DNA of 19,976 nucleotides, taken from an uncultured Porphyromonadaceae bacterium. GTDB taxonomy: Bacteria > Bacteroidota > Bacteroidia > Bacteroidales > Muribaculaceae. The number at the start of each line of letters is the position of its first letter. Position 1 is the first letter of the stretch. The notes under the pieces were generated by a model, which was given only the letters and a program-made list of their open reading frames with translations, did no database searches and was not told where the DNA came from. Location of the stretch: contig CABRGT010000036.1 of NCBI GenBank assembly GCA_902470475.1, positions 1 to 19,976 on the forward strand, read 5' to 3'. A program made the position numbers and the translations under genes. Positions 1 to 7,206 of the stretch are shown here, in pieces.

Positions 1-44
1 GCCACGCCGGAATGTCACCGCTCGAATATCGGCATAGACAATAG
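1..44 (+). CDS. C-terminal tail of a probable AraC-family transcriptional regulator (partial)
   Basis: The third frame is open from the window edge to TAG at 42-44 and reads HAGMSPLEYRHRQ. The GMSPLEYR string closely resembles the end of the second helix-turn-helix of AraC/XylS regulators, where a (T)GMSPxEYR-type motif sits just before the C-terminus. Only about 14 residues are visible, so this rests on one short motif. If correct, the regulator lies immediately upstream of the receptor operon on the same strand, but nothing visible shows that it controls that operon. Confidence 0.4.
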   Translation, partial: HAGMSPLEYRHRQ

Positions 45-233
45 ATACTTATTTATATATACATATATCAGCGATATAAATATAGTAATCTGATGTATAG
101 AGTTTGGGGGATATAAAGCGTTACTATATATTTTATATTATTAATATCTGAAATATTGTATATTTAAATTATATTAAAACCCTGACAATTCCAAAAGAAT
201 CCCTGATACGGGCGGCATTTATAAAATAATTGT
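45..233. promoter_or_regulatory. Very AT-rich intergenic region upstream of the receptor operon
   Basis: This stretch is strikingly A+T rich compared with the GC-rich genes around it, and no frame in it is gene-like. It contains a small dyad, TATATC-AGC-GATATA, at 64-78. A candidate distal promoter has TTTG at 103-106, a 20-bp gap, and TATATTTT at 127-134, one mismatch from the Bacteroidetes TAnnTTTG element. Use of this promoter would leave a leader of about 130 nt. I see no cobalamin riboswitch (B12 box) here. Confidence 0.35.
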
Positions 234-241
234 TAACTTTG
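234..241 (+). promoter_or_regulatory. Proximal -7 element TAACTTTG
   Basis: TAACTTTG matches the Bacteroidetes -7 consensus TAnnTTTG and lies about 30 bp before the lipoprotein start at 270. That would give a short leader of roughly 20 nt. No good TTTG -33 element is found 19-21 bp upstream, so this promoter is less certain than the ones before prfB and queA. Confidence 0.45.
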
Positions 242-269
242 CGCCGTAATAGTACAGTAACCCTCAATT

Positions 270-1349
270 ATGGAAATGAAATACATCAAGACTGTGATGA
301 TCGCTGCCATGGCTGCCGCCATGACATTTACCTCTTGTTCCGACGATGAAAACGGACCTGAAATCTGCCCGCCCGGCAACGCGGCCTCCGGATTGTTCAT
401 CGTCAATGAAGGCAACTTCGGCTACAGCAATGCATCAATATCATATTACGATCCGGAAAACAAAACGGTCGAAAACGAAATATTCGCACGTGCCAACGAC
501 ATGAAGCTCGGCGATGTGGCCCAGTCCATGACAATCCATGGCGACAACGCATGGATCGTGGTCAACGGCAGCCACGTCATATACGCCATCGACAAAAACA
601 CTTATAAGGAAAAAGGACGCATCGAAAACATGGGTTCGCCCCGATACATCCACTTCCTCAGCGACAGCAAGGCCTACGTGACACAACTCTACGACAACCG
701 CATCTACATCATCAATCCCTCCACATACTCCATAACCGGCTACATCACCATACCCGATGTATCCGAGGCACAGGGTACGACCGACATGATGGTGCAGGAC
801 GGCAAATATGTCTACTGCAACTGCTGGAGCTACCAGAACTGCATTCTGAAGATCGACACCACCACCGATCAGGTCGTGGACAAACTCACCGTCGGAGTTC
901 AGCCCACCTCGCTCGTGATCGACCACAACAAAAAGATGTGGACCGTCACCGACGGAGGCTGGGAAGGCAATCCGTTCGGCTATGAGGCGCCCTCGCTCTG
1001 GCGCATCGACGTGGCCTCATTCAAGGTCGAGGCTCACTGGGATTTCACCATGGGCTCATATCCGTCCGAACTTCAGATCGACGGCACCGGCAATTACATT
1101 TACTGGCTCAACGGCGACAAAGTCTTCAAGATGGACGTAAACGGCTCGGCCATGCCTGCCGACGCATTCATCAACGGCAATGGCACATACTTCTACGGTC
1201 TCACGGTAAACCCCGACAACGGCGAAGTCTACGTAGCCGACGCCATCGACTACCAGCAGGCCGGACTCATCAGCCGCTACACCGCTCTCGGTGAGTTGAT
1301 CGACTCATTCTACGCAGGCATCATTCCCGGTTCGTTCTGCTGGAAATAA
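270..1349 (+). CDS. DUF5074/YncE-like beta-propeller surface lipoprotein, BtuG-like
   Basis: This is a probable outer-surface lipoprotein that captures a ligand for the receptor encoded just downstream. The N-terminus is hydrophobic and ends in FTSC (Cys23), followed by the acidic SDDE, consistent with a Bacteroidetes lipoprotein export signal. ATG 276 would give the more usual MKYIK start; 270 is kept as the longest frame. The mature part opens with GLFIVNEGNFGYSNAS and then repeats short strand-rich units (IYAIDKNT, IYIINPST, ILKIDTTT, LWRIDVAS), as in a YncE-type propeller. From memory, the NEGN opening and overall layout resemble the Bacteroides BtuG proteins, which bind vitamin B12 at the cell surface. 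The stop is 6 nt before the receptor start, so the two are probably co-transcribed. The DUF5074-like propeller is fairly secure; the B12 ligand is inference. Confidence 0.75.
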   Translation: MEMKYIKTVMIAAMAAAMTFTSCSDDENGPEICPPGNAASGLFIVNEGNFGYSNASISYYDPENKTVENEIFARANDMKLGDVAQSMTIHGDNAWIVVNGSHVIYAIDKNTYKEKGRIENMGSPRYIHFLSDSKAYVTQLYDNRIYIINPSTYSITGYITIPDVSEAQGTTDMMVQDGKYVYCNCWSYQNCILKIDTTTDQVVDKLTVGVQPTSLVIDHNKKMWTVTDGGWEGNPFGYEAPSLWRIDVASFKVEAHWDFTMGSYPSELQIDGTGNYIYWLNGDKVFKMDVNGSAMPADAFINGNGTYFYGLTVNPDNGEVYVADAIDYQQAGLISRYTALGELIDSFYAGIIPGSFCWK

Positions 1350-1355
1350 TCGGAT

Positions 1356-3389
1356 ATGACGGTCAGGTTTCTCGCTCTGGCGGCATTAATGACTTTAGCA
1401 GCCGCACCCGCAGCCTTCGGCGAGAGTTCCTCCGACCGCCAGCTCAATGAAATAATCGCATGGGGACGCCGCCCGCTCCGCGACATAGGTGTCACCCGCA
1501 CCGTTCTCGACTCGGCTATGCTCAGGGACAACATTTCCATGAGCATGGCCGATGTACTTGCCTTCAACTCGTCGGTCTACATCAAGAGCTACGGCCGCGC
1601 CACCCTGTCGACAGTAACTTTCCGCGGCACGTCGCCCGCCCACACGCGCATCAGCTGGAACGGCCTCGAGCTCAACAGCCCCATGCTCGGTTCAACCGAC
1701 CTCTCGCTCATCCCGGCGTTCTTCATCGACCGCGCCGAGATGCTCCACGGGGCCTCGGGCGTGGGCGAGAACGGCGGATCGCCGGGCGGCCAGATCAGCC
1801 TCTCCAACATGGCCGCCGACATTGATTCAGGCCTCGGCGTACGCTACGTACAGGGCATAGGCTCGTTCTCTACCTTCGACGAATACGGCCGCATCAGCTA
1901 CGGCGGCCGGCGCTGGAAATTCTCGACCCGGGCCGCCTTCTCCTCATCGCCCAACGACTTCAAATTCGTCAACCGCGACAAGAAAGTCAACGTCTACGAC
2001 GACAATCATAACATCATCTCGCAGTACCATCCAACCGAACGCAACCGCAACGGCGCCTACCGCGACCTCAACATCATGCAGGAGGCCTACTACATAAGCC
2101 CCGCGTCCGACGAATACTCGCTCAAGATCTGGTACACCGCCAGCAACCGCGAGCTGCCCATGCTCTCCACCGACTATGCCGACGAATCCGAGTACGAGAA
2201 CCGGCAGCGCGAACAGGCCATCCGCGTGGCTGCCGGGTGGAACCACTCCACCGAACGGCTGAGACTGCGCGCACGCGCCGGCTACGTACACACCTGGCTT
2301 GCCTACAACTACAGCCGCGACGGCGGCAGCGGCTCAATGTCCGCTCTGACGCGTTCGTACAGCAAGGTCAATACTTTCTTCGGACGATTCGACGCCGACT
2401 GGGATCTTACGCGCCGGCTGCAGCTTTCTGCCAACGTCTCGTTTACTCACAACGGAGTCAATACAGCCGACCTTTCAGGAGCATTTCCAGGCGGCCCGGG
2501 CCCGGTAGGCTACGACCGCGGCCGCGCCGAGACCACTGCCGCCATCCAGGCCCGTTGGCAGGCCACCGGCGCGCTGGGCATCTCCGCGGTTCTCCGTCAG
2601 GAAACAGCCGGCAGCCACATTCCGGCACCCGTACCGGCGCTCTTTGCCGACATCCTGCTCAGCCGCCGCGGCAACCTGACACTGCGCGCCGGCGGATCGC
2701 GCATCTACAAGGCCCCCACGCTCAACGACCTTTATTTCATGCCGGGCGGCAATCCCGACCTCCGCGACGAAAGCGGCTGGACATACGAATGCGGCCTGAG
2801 CACCCAGGCCGGAATCGCCGGACGCATCGCCGCTGCTGCATCAGTCACATGGTTCGACTCATACATCGACGACTGGATTCTCTGGCTGCCCACACCGAAA
2901 GGGTTCTTCGCCCCCCGCAACATCCGCCGCGTCCACGCCTACGGCATCGAGGCCCGCGGAAACGCCGGCGCCGACTTCGGCCGCGGATGGCGCGGCGAAT
3001 TCAGCTGCTCCTATTCCTGGACTCCCTCGATCAATCGCGGCGACCGTATCTCCGAGGCCGACCGCTCTTTCGGGCGCCAGCTCCCCTACACCCCCCGTCA
3101 TTCGGCCTCGCTCAGCGCCTCCGTAACCTGGCGCTCGTGGAACCTCGGCTACAAATGGTGCTACTACAGCCCTCGCTTCACCCAGTCGAGCAACGAGGTC
3201 ACCATCACCGGGCAACTCAAAGCATACTTCATGAGCAACCTGTCGATAGGCAAAGATTTCCGTCTGCCTGCCGGACTGCTTTCCTTGAAGCTGGCCATCA
3301 ACAATCTTCTCGACGCGGACTACGTCACCGTACTGTCGCGCCCGATGCCGGGAATCAACTGCGAACTGTTTATTTCTTATACCTTATAG
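1356..3389 (+). CDS. TonB-dependent outer-membrane receptor, BtuB-like
   Basis: The 677-residue protein has a signal peptide (about residues 1-22, ending AAFG). A plug domain covers roughly residues 33-150, with the conserved stretches VYIKSYGRATLSTVTFRGTS (75-94) and SWNGLELNSPMLGSTDLSLI (100-119). The rest is a beta-barrel of alternating polar and aromatic strands ending in ELFISYTL. It lacks the long N-terminal carboxypeptidase-like extension of SusC-type receptors, so it belongs to the small BtuB-like class. These receptors import scarce ligands such as corrinoids or metal chelates using energy from TonB. It starts 6 nt after the propeller lipoprotein and ends 4 nt before another lipoprotein, consistent with one operon. 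Receptor identity is secure; a cobalamin-type substrate is suggested mainly by the BtuG-like neighbour. Confidence 0.88.
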   Translation: MTVRFLALAALMTLAAAPAAFGESSSDRQLNEIIAWGRRPLRDIGVTRTVLDSAMLRDNISMSMADVLAFNSSVYIKSYGRATLSTVTFRGTSPAHTRISWNGLELNSPMLGSTDLSLIPAFFIDRAEMLHGASGVGENGGSPGGQISLSNMAADIDSGLGVRYVQGIGSFSTFDEYGRISYGGRRWKFSTRAAFSSSPNDFKFVNRDKKVNVYDDNHNIISQYHPTERNRNGAYRDLNIMQEAYYISPASDEYSLKIWYTASNRELPMLSTDYADESEYENRQREQAIRVAAGWNHSTERLRLRARAGYVHTWLAYNYSRDGGSGSMSALTRSYSKVNTFFGRFDADWDLTRRLQLSANVSFTHNGVNTADLSGAFPGGPGPVGYDRGRAETTAAIQARWQATGALGISAVLRQETAGSHIPAPVPALFADILLSRRGNLTLRAGGSRIYKAPTLNDLYFMPGGNPDLRDESGWTYECGLSTQAGIAGRIAAAASVTWFDSYIDDWILWLPTPKGFFAPRNIRRVHAYGIEARGNAGADFGRGWRGEFSCSYSWTPSINRGDRISEADRSFGRQLPYTPRHSASLSASVTWRSWNLGYKWCYYSPRFTQSSNEVTITGQLKAYFMSNLSIGKDFRLPAGLLSLKLAINNLLDADYVTVLSRPMPGINCELFISYTL

Positions 3390-3393
3390 ACCT

Positions 3394-4332
3394 ATGAAAA
3401 AAATCTTTCTCTCCGCAGTCGCGCTGCCTATTATCCTCCTGACCGGCTGCAAGTCAACCCCCGACGAGGCCCGGGCATTCATCGATTCCTACAACGCCTC
3501 CAGACCGGTAGCCAAGGCACTGGAGCACTATCAGGCAAAGGGCGAGACCGAATGGTCGAAAGTCTACGACGGAATGGCCGTCACATTGACATCCCTGACG
3601 CAATCGGCCACAGAGTATGCATATGACGAAAAAGGCAATATAACCACCAGACCCTGCTACGACTTCACGAGTGAATACCACGACTTCGTCGAAGCCCTCG
3701 CCAGGTACTCGGTCGCAATCGCCGTGCAGGACATGCAGCCCGAATCGCGCGACGCCCTCATCAGCATGATGCAGGACAAAGGCATAAATATTCGCATCGT
3801 CGGAACTATCGCCGATATCGACGCTGCCGCCATGCAGACCCTCGCCGTTGCCGACACCGCCGACCTGCGTCTGGCCACCGACCGCGAGATGATCAGCACA
3901 GGATTTTACATCTATAATTCGCAGACCGTTCTTGACCTCTCGGGTACGCTCGGGCTGCCGCAGAGCGGATTCAAGATCAATGAAAACTATCGCTTCGACG
4001 CCGACGGCGACTCCTGCACGGTTATCGCCGAACTTTCATTCAGCCGCGCCGGAGTGTCCCTCTATGCCAGGAACTTCGGCGTCGACAACAACATCGAAAC
4101 CGTGGCCAGTTACTTTGAGTCGCACCCCGAGGCCATGTATGAGCAGTTCGGTCACTTCGTTGTCAATGTGATGGAAAGTTGCATCCGCACCGGCCAGCCT
4201 GTCGGCAAGTTCTACCGCTCGATCGGCTGCCGCGGCGTCGAGATCGACCTCGAGGACACCGACAATCACTCGAAAGCCTCTTTCTTCGTCCCCCTGGACA
4301 CCCTCCTTGCCGAAAAAGAAAAAAATCAGTAA
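3394..4332 (+). CDS. Lipoprotein of unknown function, third gene of the receptor operon
   Basis: I do not recognise this 312-residue protein. It has a canonical lipoprotein signal, MKKIFLSAVALPIILLTGC with Cys19, followed by KSTPDEARAF. The residues after the cysteine are not strongly acidic, so a periplasm-facing location is as likely as the surface. No transmembrane segment appears after the signal. The body mixes helices (HDFVEALARYSVAIAVQDMQ) and strands (KINENYRFDADGDSCTVIAEL), with cysteines in PCYDF, DSCTV, ESCIR and IGCRG. Its start is only 4 nt beyond the receptor stop, so it is almost certainly co-expressed and may be an accessory of the uptake system. Its TAA stop overlaps the -7 element of the prfB promoter. 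Confidence 0.75.
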   Translation: MKKIFLSAVALPIILLTGCKSTPDEARAFIDSYNASRPVAKALEHYQAKGETEWSKVYDGMAVTLTSLTQSATEYAYDEKGNITTRPCYDFTSEYHDFVEALARYSVAIAVQDMQPESRDALISMMQDKGINIRIVGTIADIDAAAMQTLAVADTADLRLATDREMISTGFYIYNSQTVLDLSGTLGLPQSGFKINENYRFDADGDSCTVIAELSFSRAGVSLYARNFGVDNNIETVASYFESHPEAMYEQFGHFVVNVMESCIRTGQPVGKFYRSIGCRGVEIDLEDTDNHSKASFFVPLDTLLAEKEKNQ

Positions 4333-4337
4333 CTTTG
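4307..4337 (+). promoter_or_regulatory. prfB promoter overlapping the upstream stop codon
   Basis: TTG at 4307-4309, a 20-bp gap and TAACTTTG at 4330-4337 fit the Bacteroidetes -33/-7 promoter. The first three bases of the -7 element are the TAA stop of the upstream lipoprotein. The predicted start site leaves a leader of about 20 nt before the prfB ATG at 4367. Confidence 0.6.
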
Positions 4338-4366
4338 CACACCGAAAACTATTAAAAATTTATAAT

Positions 4367-5489
4367 ATGATCACTCAGGAACAATTAAAAGAGACTTTTG
4401 AGCGCAAGCTGGCGCTGAGGAGGTATCTTTGACATCGACAGCAAGAAAATAGAAGTCGAAGAAGAAGAACTGCGCACACACGTGCCTGATTTCTGGGAAC
4501 ATCCCGCCGAGGCCCAGAAACAAATGAAGAAAATCAAGGATATCCAGGCCTGGATCGACGGCTACAAGGAAGTCGAGGACGCCGTCGAGGAACTCGCCAC
4601 CGCCTACGAATTCATCAAGGAAGGCCTTGTCGAGGAAGAAGACGTTGACCGCCTCTACGCCGAGGCAATCGAAAAGATCGAGGCACTCGAGCTACGCAAC
4701 ATGCTCCGCCGCGAGGAGGACAAACTCGGCGTCGTGCTCAAGATCAACGCCGGTGCCGGCGGCACCGAGGCCCAGGACTGGGCGTCGATGCTCATGCGCA
4801 TGTACATGCGCTGGTGCGAGAACCACGGCTACAAGACATCCATCGCCAACCTGCTCGACGGCGACGAAGCCGGCATCAAGTCGGCCACCATCAACGTCGA
4901 GGGCGACTTCGCCTACGGCTATCTCAAGAGCGAGAACGGCGTACACCGCCTCGTGCGCGTGTCGCCCTACAACGCACAGGGCAAGCGCATGACATCGTTC
5001 GCATCGGTATTCGTCACACCGCTCGTCGATGACACCATCGAGGTGAAGGTCGAACCGGCCCTGCTGTCGTGGGATACCTTCCGCTCGGGCGGTGCCGGAG
5101 GTCAGAACGTCAACAAGGTAGAGTCGGGCGTGCGCCTGCGCTACCAGTTCACCGACCCCTACACCGGCGAGAAGGAGGAAATCCTCATCGAGAACACCGA
5201 GACGCGCGATCAGCCAAAGAACAAGGAAAACGCCCTGCGCCAGCTGCGTTCGATCCTCTACGACAAGGAGCTGCAGCACCGCATGGCCGAGCAGGCAAAG
5301 ATCGAGGCCGGAAAAATGAAGATTGAATGGGGATCGCAGATCCGCTCATACGTCTTCGACGACCGCCGCGTCAAGGACCACCGTACCGGCCACCAGACCT
5401 CCGACGTCGGAGGCGTCATGGACGGCGACATCGACGGCTTCATCAAAGCCTACCTGATGGAATTCGCCGGAAAATCAACCGACGAATAA
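4367..5489 (+). CDS. prfB: Peptide chain release factor 2 with programmed +1 frameshift
   Basis: RF2 releases finished proteins at UGA and UAA codons. Translation starts at ATG 4367 and runs 21 codons to CTT at 4427, where an in-frame TGA (4430-4432) blocks the zero frame. A +1 slip continues as DIDSKKIEVEEEELRTH and joins the long frame to TAA 5487-5489, giving 373 residues, in the usual RF2 range. The frameshift site has AGGAGG (4418-4423), TAT, CTT and TGAC, matching the E. coli prfB signal in order and spacing. The catalytic GGQ is at residues 244-246 in SGGAGGQNVNK. The stop-codon recognition region reads SPY at 199-201 instead of the textbook SPF; I believe this is common in Bacteroidetes, from memory. 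Low RF2 should favour the shift, so the gene is autoregulated. A caller starting at GTG 4482 would miss the first 38 residues. Confidence 0.95.
4418..4433 (+). promoter_or_regulatory. prfB programmed +1 frameshift site (autoregulatory)
   Basis: The site consists of AGGAGG (4418-4423), spacer TAT, slippery codon CTT (4427-4429), stop TGA (4430-4432) and the following C. The internal Shine-Dalgarno-like element pairs with 16S rRNA and promotes slippage when UGA decoding is slow. No start codon in this window has a comparable purine-rich element. Confidence 0.93.
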
Positions 5490-5502
5490 CCCGTCGCGTA
5501 GC

Positions 5503-5533
5503 CGGGAGAGCAGGCGAGACGACTGCTCTCCCG
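5503..5533. terminator. Bidirectional terminator hairpin between prfB and the small convergent gene
   Basis: CGGGAGAGCAG (5503-5513) pairs perfectly with CTGCTCTCCCG (5523-5533) around a 9-nt loop, an 11-bp GC-rich stem. It lies 14 nt after the prfB stop and 14 nt before the end of the convergent gene, so it can serve both. No long T-run follows on either strand. Confidence 0.65.
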
Positions 5534-5546
5534 ACAATCTTTCTCG

Positions 5547-5900
5547 TCACTCATTCACCGGAGTCAGAGTCGCCACTATCCTGCGGATCTTCTCCGTGTC
5601 AGCCACCACGCGGCCCGATGCATCCTTGCGTATCAGTGTCCGCAATGCTACCAGTCGCGGATTCTGCGCCGTCTGCCAGTCCATGCCATCCTGCGACGCC
5701 AGGCCCTCGGCATCGGCCGTGGCCTCGAGCGTGGCGTCCGATTCGTCGATCTGAATGTCGCGTTCGGCGGCGTTGTCCACTTCGCTCATCCCGCTTACGG
5801 GATTTATACGTATCTGCGGATCAGGGCCAAGACTGTCAAAATCCTCGATATACCCTTCCACGATGTTGACCATCCGGTCATAAACCTGCTTCTTATCCAT
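5547..5900 (-). CDS. Small hypothetical acidic protein (117 aa)
   Basis: I do not recognise this protein. It begins MDKKQVYDRMVNIVEGYIED, an amphipathic helix with no signal peptide or membrane segment. The middle is rich in Asp and Glu (VDNAAERDIQIDESDATLEA), and the end is a more ordered region, NPRLVALRTLIRKDASGRVV followed by DTEKIRRIVATL. It is probably cytoplasmic. Support for a real gene is its position: it fills the space between a terminator shared with prfB and an AT-rich upstream region, with nothing overlapping it. The sequence just before its ATG is AT-rich, as for other starts here. It has no partner gene; the next gene on the other side is transcribed divergently. Confidence 0.62.
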   Translation of the reverse strand: MDKKQVYDRMVNIVEGYIEDFDSLGPDPQIRINPVSGMSEVDNAAERDIQIDESDATLEATADAEGLASQDGMDWQTAQNPRLVALRTLIRKDASGRVVADTEKIRRIVATLTPVNE

Positions 5901-6113
5901 AATAAATACATTTTATTTAAATAACGCCGCCCGCCATCTCATGGTTGCCCGAAAGCACCGGAAACGGCAACGGATCAGTTCACACCCTGATTTTTTCCGT
6001 AACTGATAATTGTTGGAAGTTTTGTCTATTGTCACGCCGCGACCGTGCGGGCACCATGAACCATTACTGACCATCTGCGTTTTTGTCGATAGGATAATTA
6101 GATAAATTATGAT
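5901..6113. other. Divergent intergenic region with small inverted repeats
   Basis: This 213-bp gap separates the small hypothetical gene (- strand) from the hydrolase (+ strand). It contains GTTGCC (5944-5949) facing GGCAAC (5966-5971), and ATCAGTT (5974-5980) facing AACTGAT (6001-6007) across 20 nt that include a T6 run. Either could be an operator or weak hairpin, but both are short. TTTG at 6082-6085 followed 17 bp later by TAAATTAT is a poor promoter candidate because it abuts the hydrolase start. Confidence 0.3.
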
Positions 6114-7076
6114 ATGATGGACAGCAACACTACTCCCCGCCACTGGCAGCCCGACCATCTTGGCGAAGGTTTTGAAATGACATATGTGGACATGCCCGAC
6201 GACTACAGCGGAAAAGTCCGATGCACTGTCATCCGCCGAAAATCAGATACTCCGGCTTCGAAAGCCATTCTATACGTCCACGGATTCAGCGACTATTTCA
6301 TTCAGAAGGAAATGGCCGAAATGTTTGCGTCGAACGGTTATAACTTCTACGCCGTGGATCTGCGCAAATACGGCAGGTCACTCATTGCAGGTCAGAAAAT
6401 GTTTCAGGTCCGCCGTCTCGACGAATATTTCGCCGACATCAATGCCACCATAAAGATAATGACCGACGACGGCAACCGCGCGGTCGCCCTGCTCGGACAT
6501 TCGACCGGAGGACTTACGACGTCGCTGTACATGGCAAAAGAACCCGCGCCGGTCATCCGGGCGCTGATTCTCAACAGCCCGTTCCTCGACTGGAACCTCA
6601 GTCCGTTCATGCGCAAGGCCGTCATGCCCGTAGTCAGTATCCTCGGGCGCTTCATGCCCGGCGTAAAGCTTCCGCAAAAGCCCGACAGAGGATATGCCGA
6701 AAGCCTGTCGAAAGAATACGGCGGCGAATGGACCTACCGCAAGGAATGGAAACCCGACATACTTCCCGATCCCGACATGGGCTGGGCGCGGGCAATCCAT
6801 AAAGGCCAGCAGGAGTTGCGATCCGGCGAAGTAAAAGTTCCCGTGCTGCTGATGCATTCCAGGGAGTCTGTCCGCAAGGGCGATCCGGCCGACAAATATC
6901 ACCGGGCCGACGCCATACTGGATGTCGAGGCGATATCGCACTACGGAAATCGCCTGGGCTCCGACGTGACCGAAGTCGAATTCGACGGCGGTCTGCACGA
7001 TCTGGCCCTGTCACGAAAATCTATCCGCACCCACATGTACCGTGTAATGCTCGACTGGCTCAGCTCCCGCATTTAA
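6114..7076 (+). CDS. Alpha/beta hydrolase, lysophospholipase / serine aminopeptidase S33 family
   Basis: This 320-residue serine hydrolase resembles the Hydrolase_4 (PldB, monoglyceride lipase-like) family, which cleaves ester bonds of lipids or small molecules; the substrate cannot be read from the sequence. The oxyanion-hole strand is ILYVHGFSDYF (about 52-62), and VDLRKYGRS (81-89) is the usual following motif. The nucleophile elbow is LLGHSTGGLTT with Ser130. The likely catalytic His is His295 in GGLHDLALS near the C-terminus. The acid is probably an Asp in the region GDPADKYHRADAILD (256-270), but I cannot assign which one. There is no signal peptide, so it is probably cytoplasmic. The start may be the ATG at 6114 or the one immediately after it at 6117. 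It is monocistronic, followed by a gap of 130 nt before the GH13 gene, which has its own promoter. Confidence 0.85.
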   Translation: MMDSNTTPRHWQPDHLGEGFEMTYVDMPDDYSGKVRCTVIRRKSDTPASKAILYVHGFSDYFIQKEMAEMFASNGYNFYAVDLRKYGRSLIAGQKMFQVRRLDEYFADINATIKIMTDDGNRAVALLGHSTGGLTTSLYMAKEPAPVIRALILNSPFLDWNLSPFMRKAVMPVVSILGRFMPGVKLPQKPDRGYAESLSKEYGGEWTYRKEWKPDILPDPDMGWARAIHKGQQELRSGEVKVPVLLMHSRESVRKGDPADKYHRADAILDVEAISHYGNRLGSDVTEVEFDGGLHDLALSRKSIRTHMYRVMLDWLSSRI

Positions 7077-7174
7077 GCCATCCCTTTCCGGCTGCATACC
7101 TACAGGTTTATCCTCATTCGGGCTTCATCCGGCATGCACTTAGCCACGGCCTTCGCCAACTGAAAAATTTTGGT

Positions 7175-7182
7175 TATCTTTG
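7175..7182 (+). promoter_or_regulatory. -7 element TATCTTTG before the GH13 gene
   Basis: TATCTTTG matches TAnnTTTG, with a weak -33 element (TTCG, 7152-7155) 19 bp upstream. It predicts a short leader before the ATG at 7207. I see no convincing terminator for the upstream hydrolase in 7077-7174. Confidence 0.5.
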
Positions 7183-7206
7183 CGGCAGAAATAACCGATT
7201 TATTTA

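Noticed and set aside
2237..3397. Open frame of 386 codons overlapping the TonB receptor on the same strand
   Set aside because: Arg/Pro/His-rich translation typical of a shifted frame within a GC-rich gene; the receptor frame carries all the family signatures.
4430..4432. Stop codon in prfB read as a pseudogene or sequencing error
   Set aside because: The full frameshift signal (AGGAGG, TAT, CTT, TGAC) shows a regulated shift, not damage.
4482..4484. GTG as the prfB start
   Set aside because: It would remove the conserved N-terminal helices. The upstream ATG with the programmed frameshift restores a full-length RF2.
5913..6158. 81-codon open frame on the - strand upstream of the small orphan gene
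   Set aside because: It overlaps the hydrolase start and a region with likely regulatory dyads, and the product has no coherent composition.
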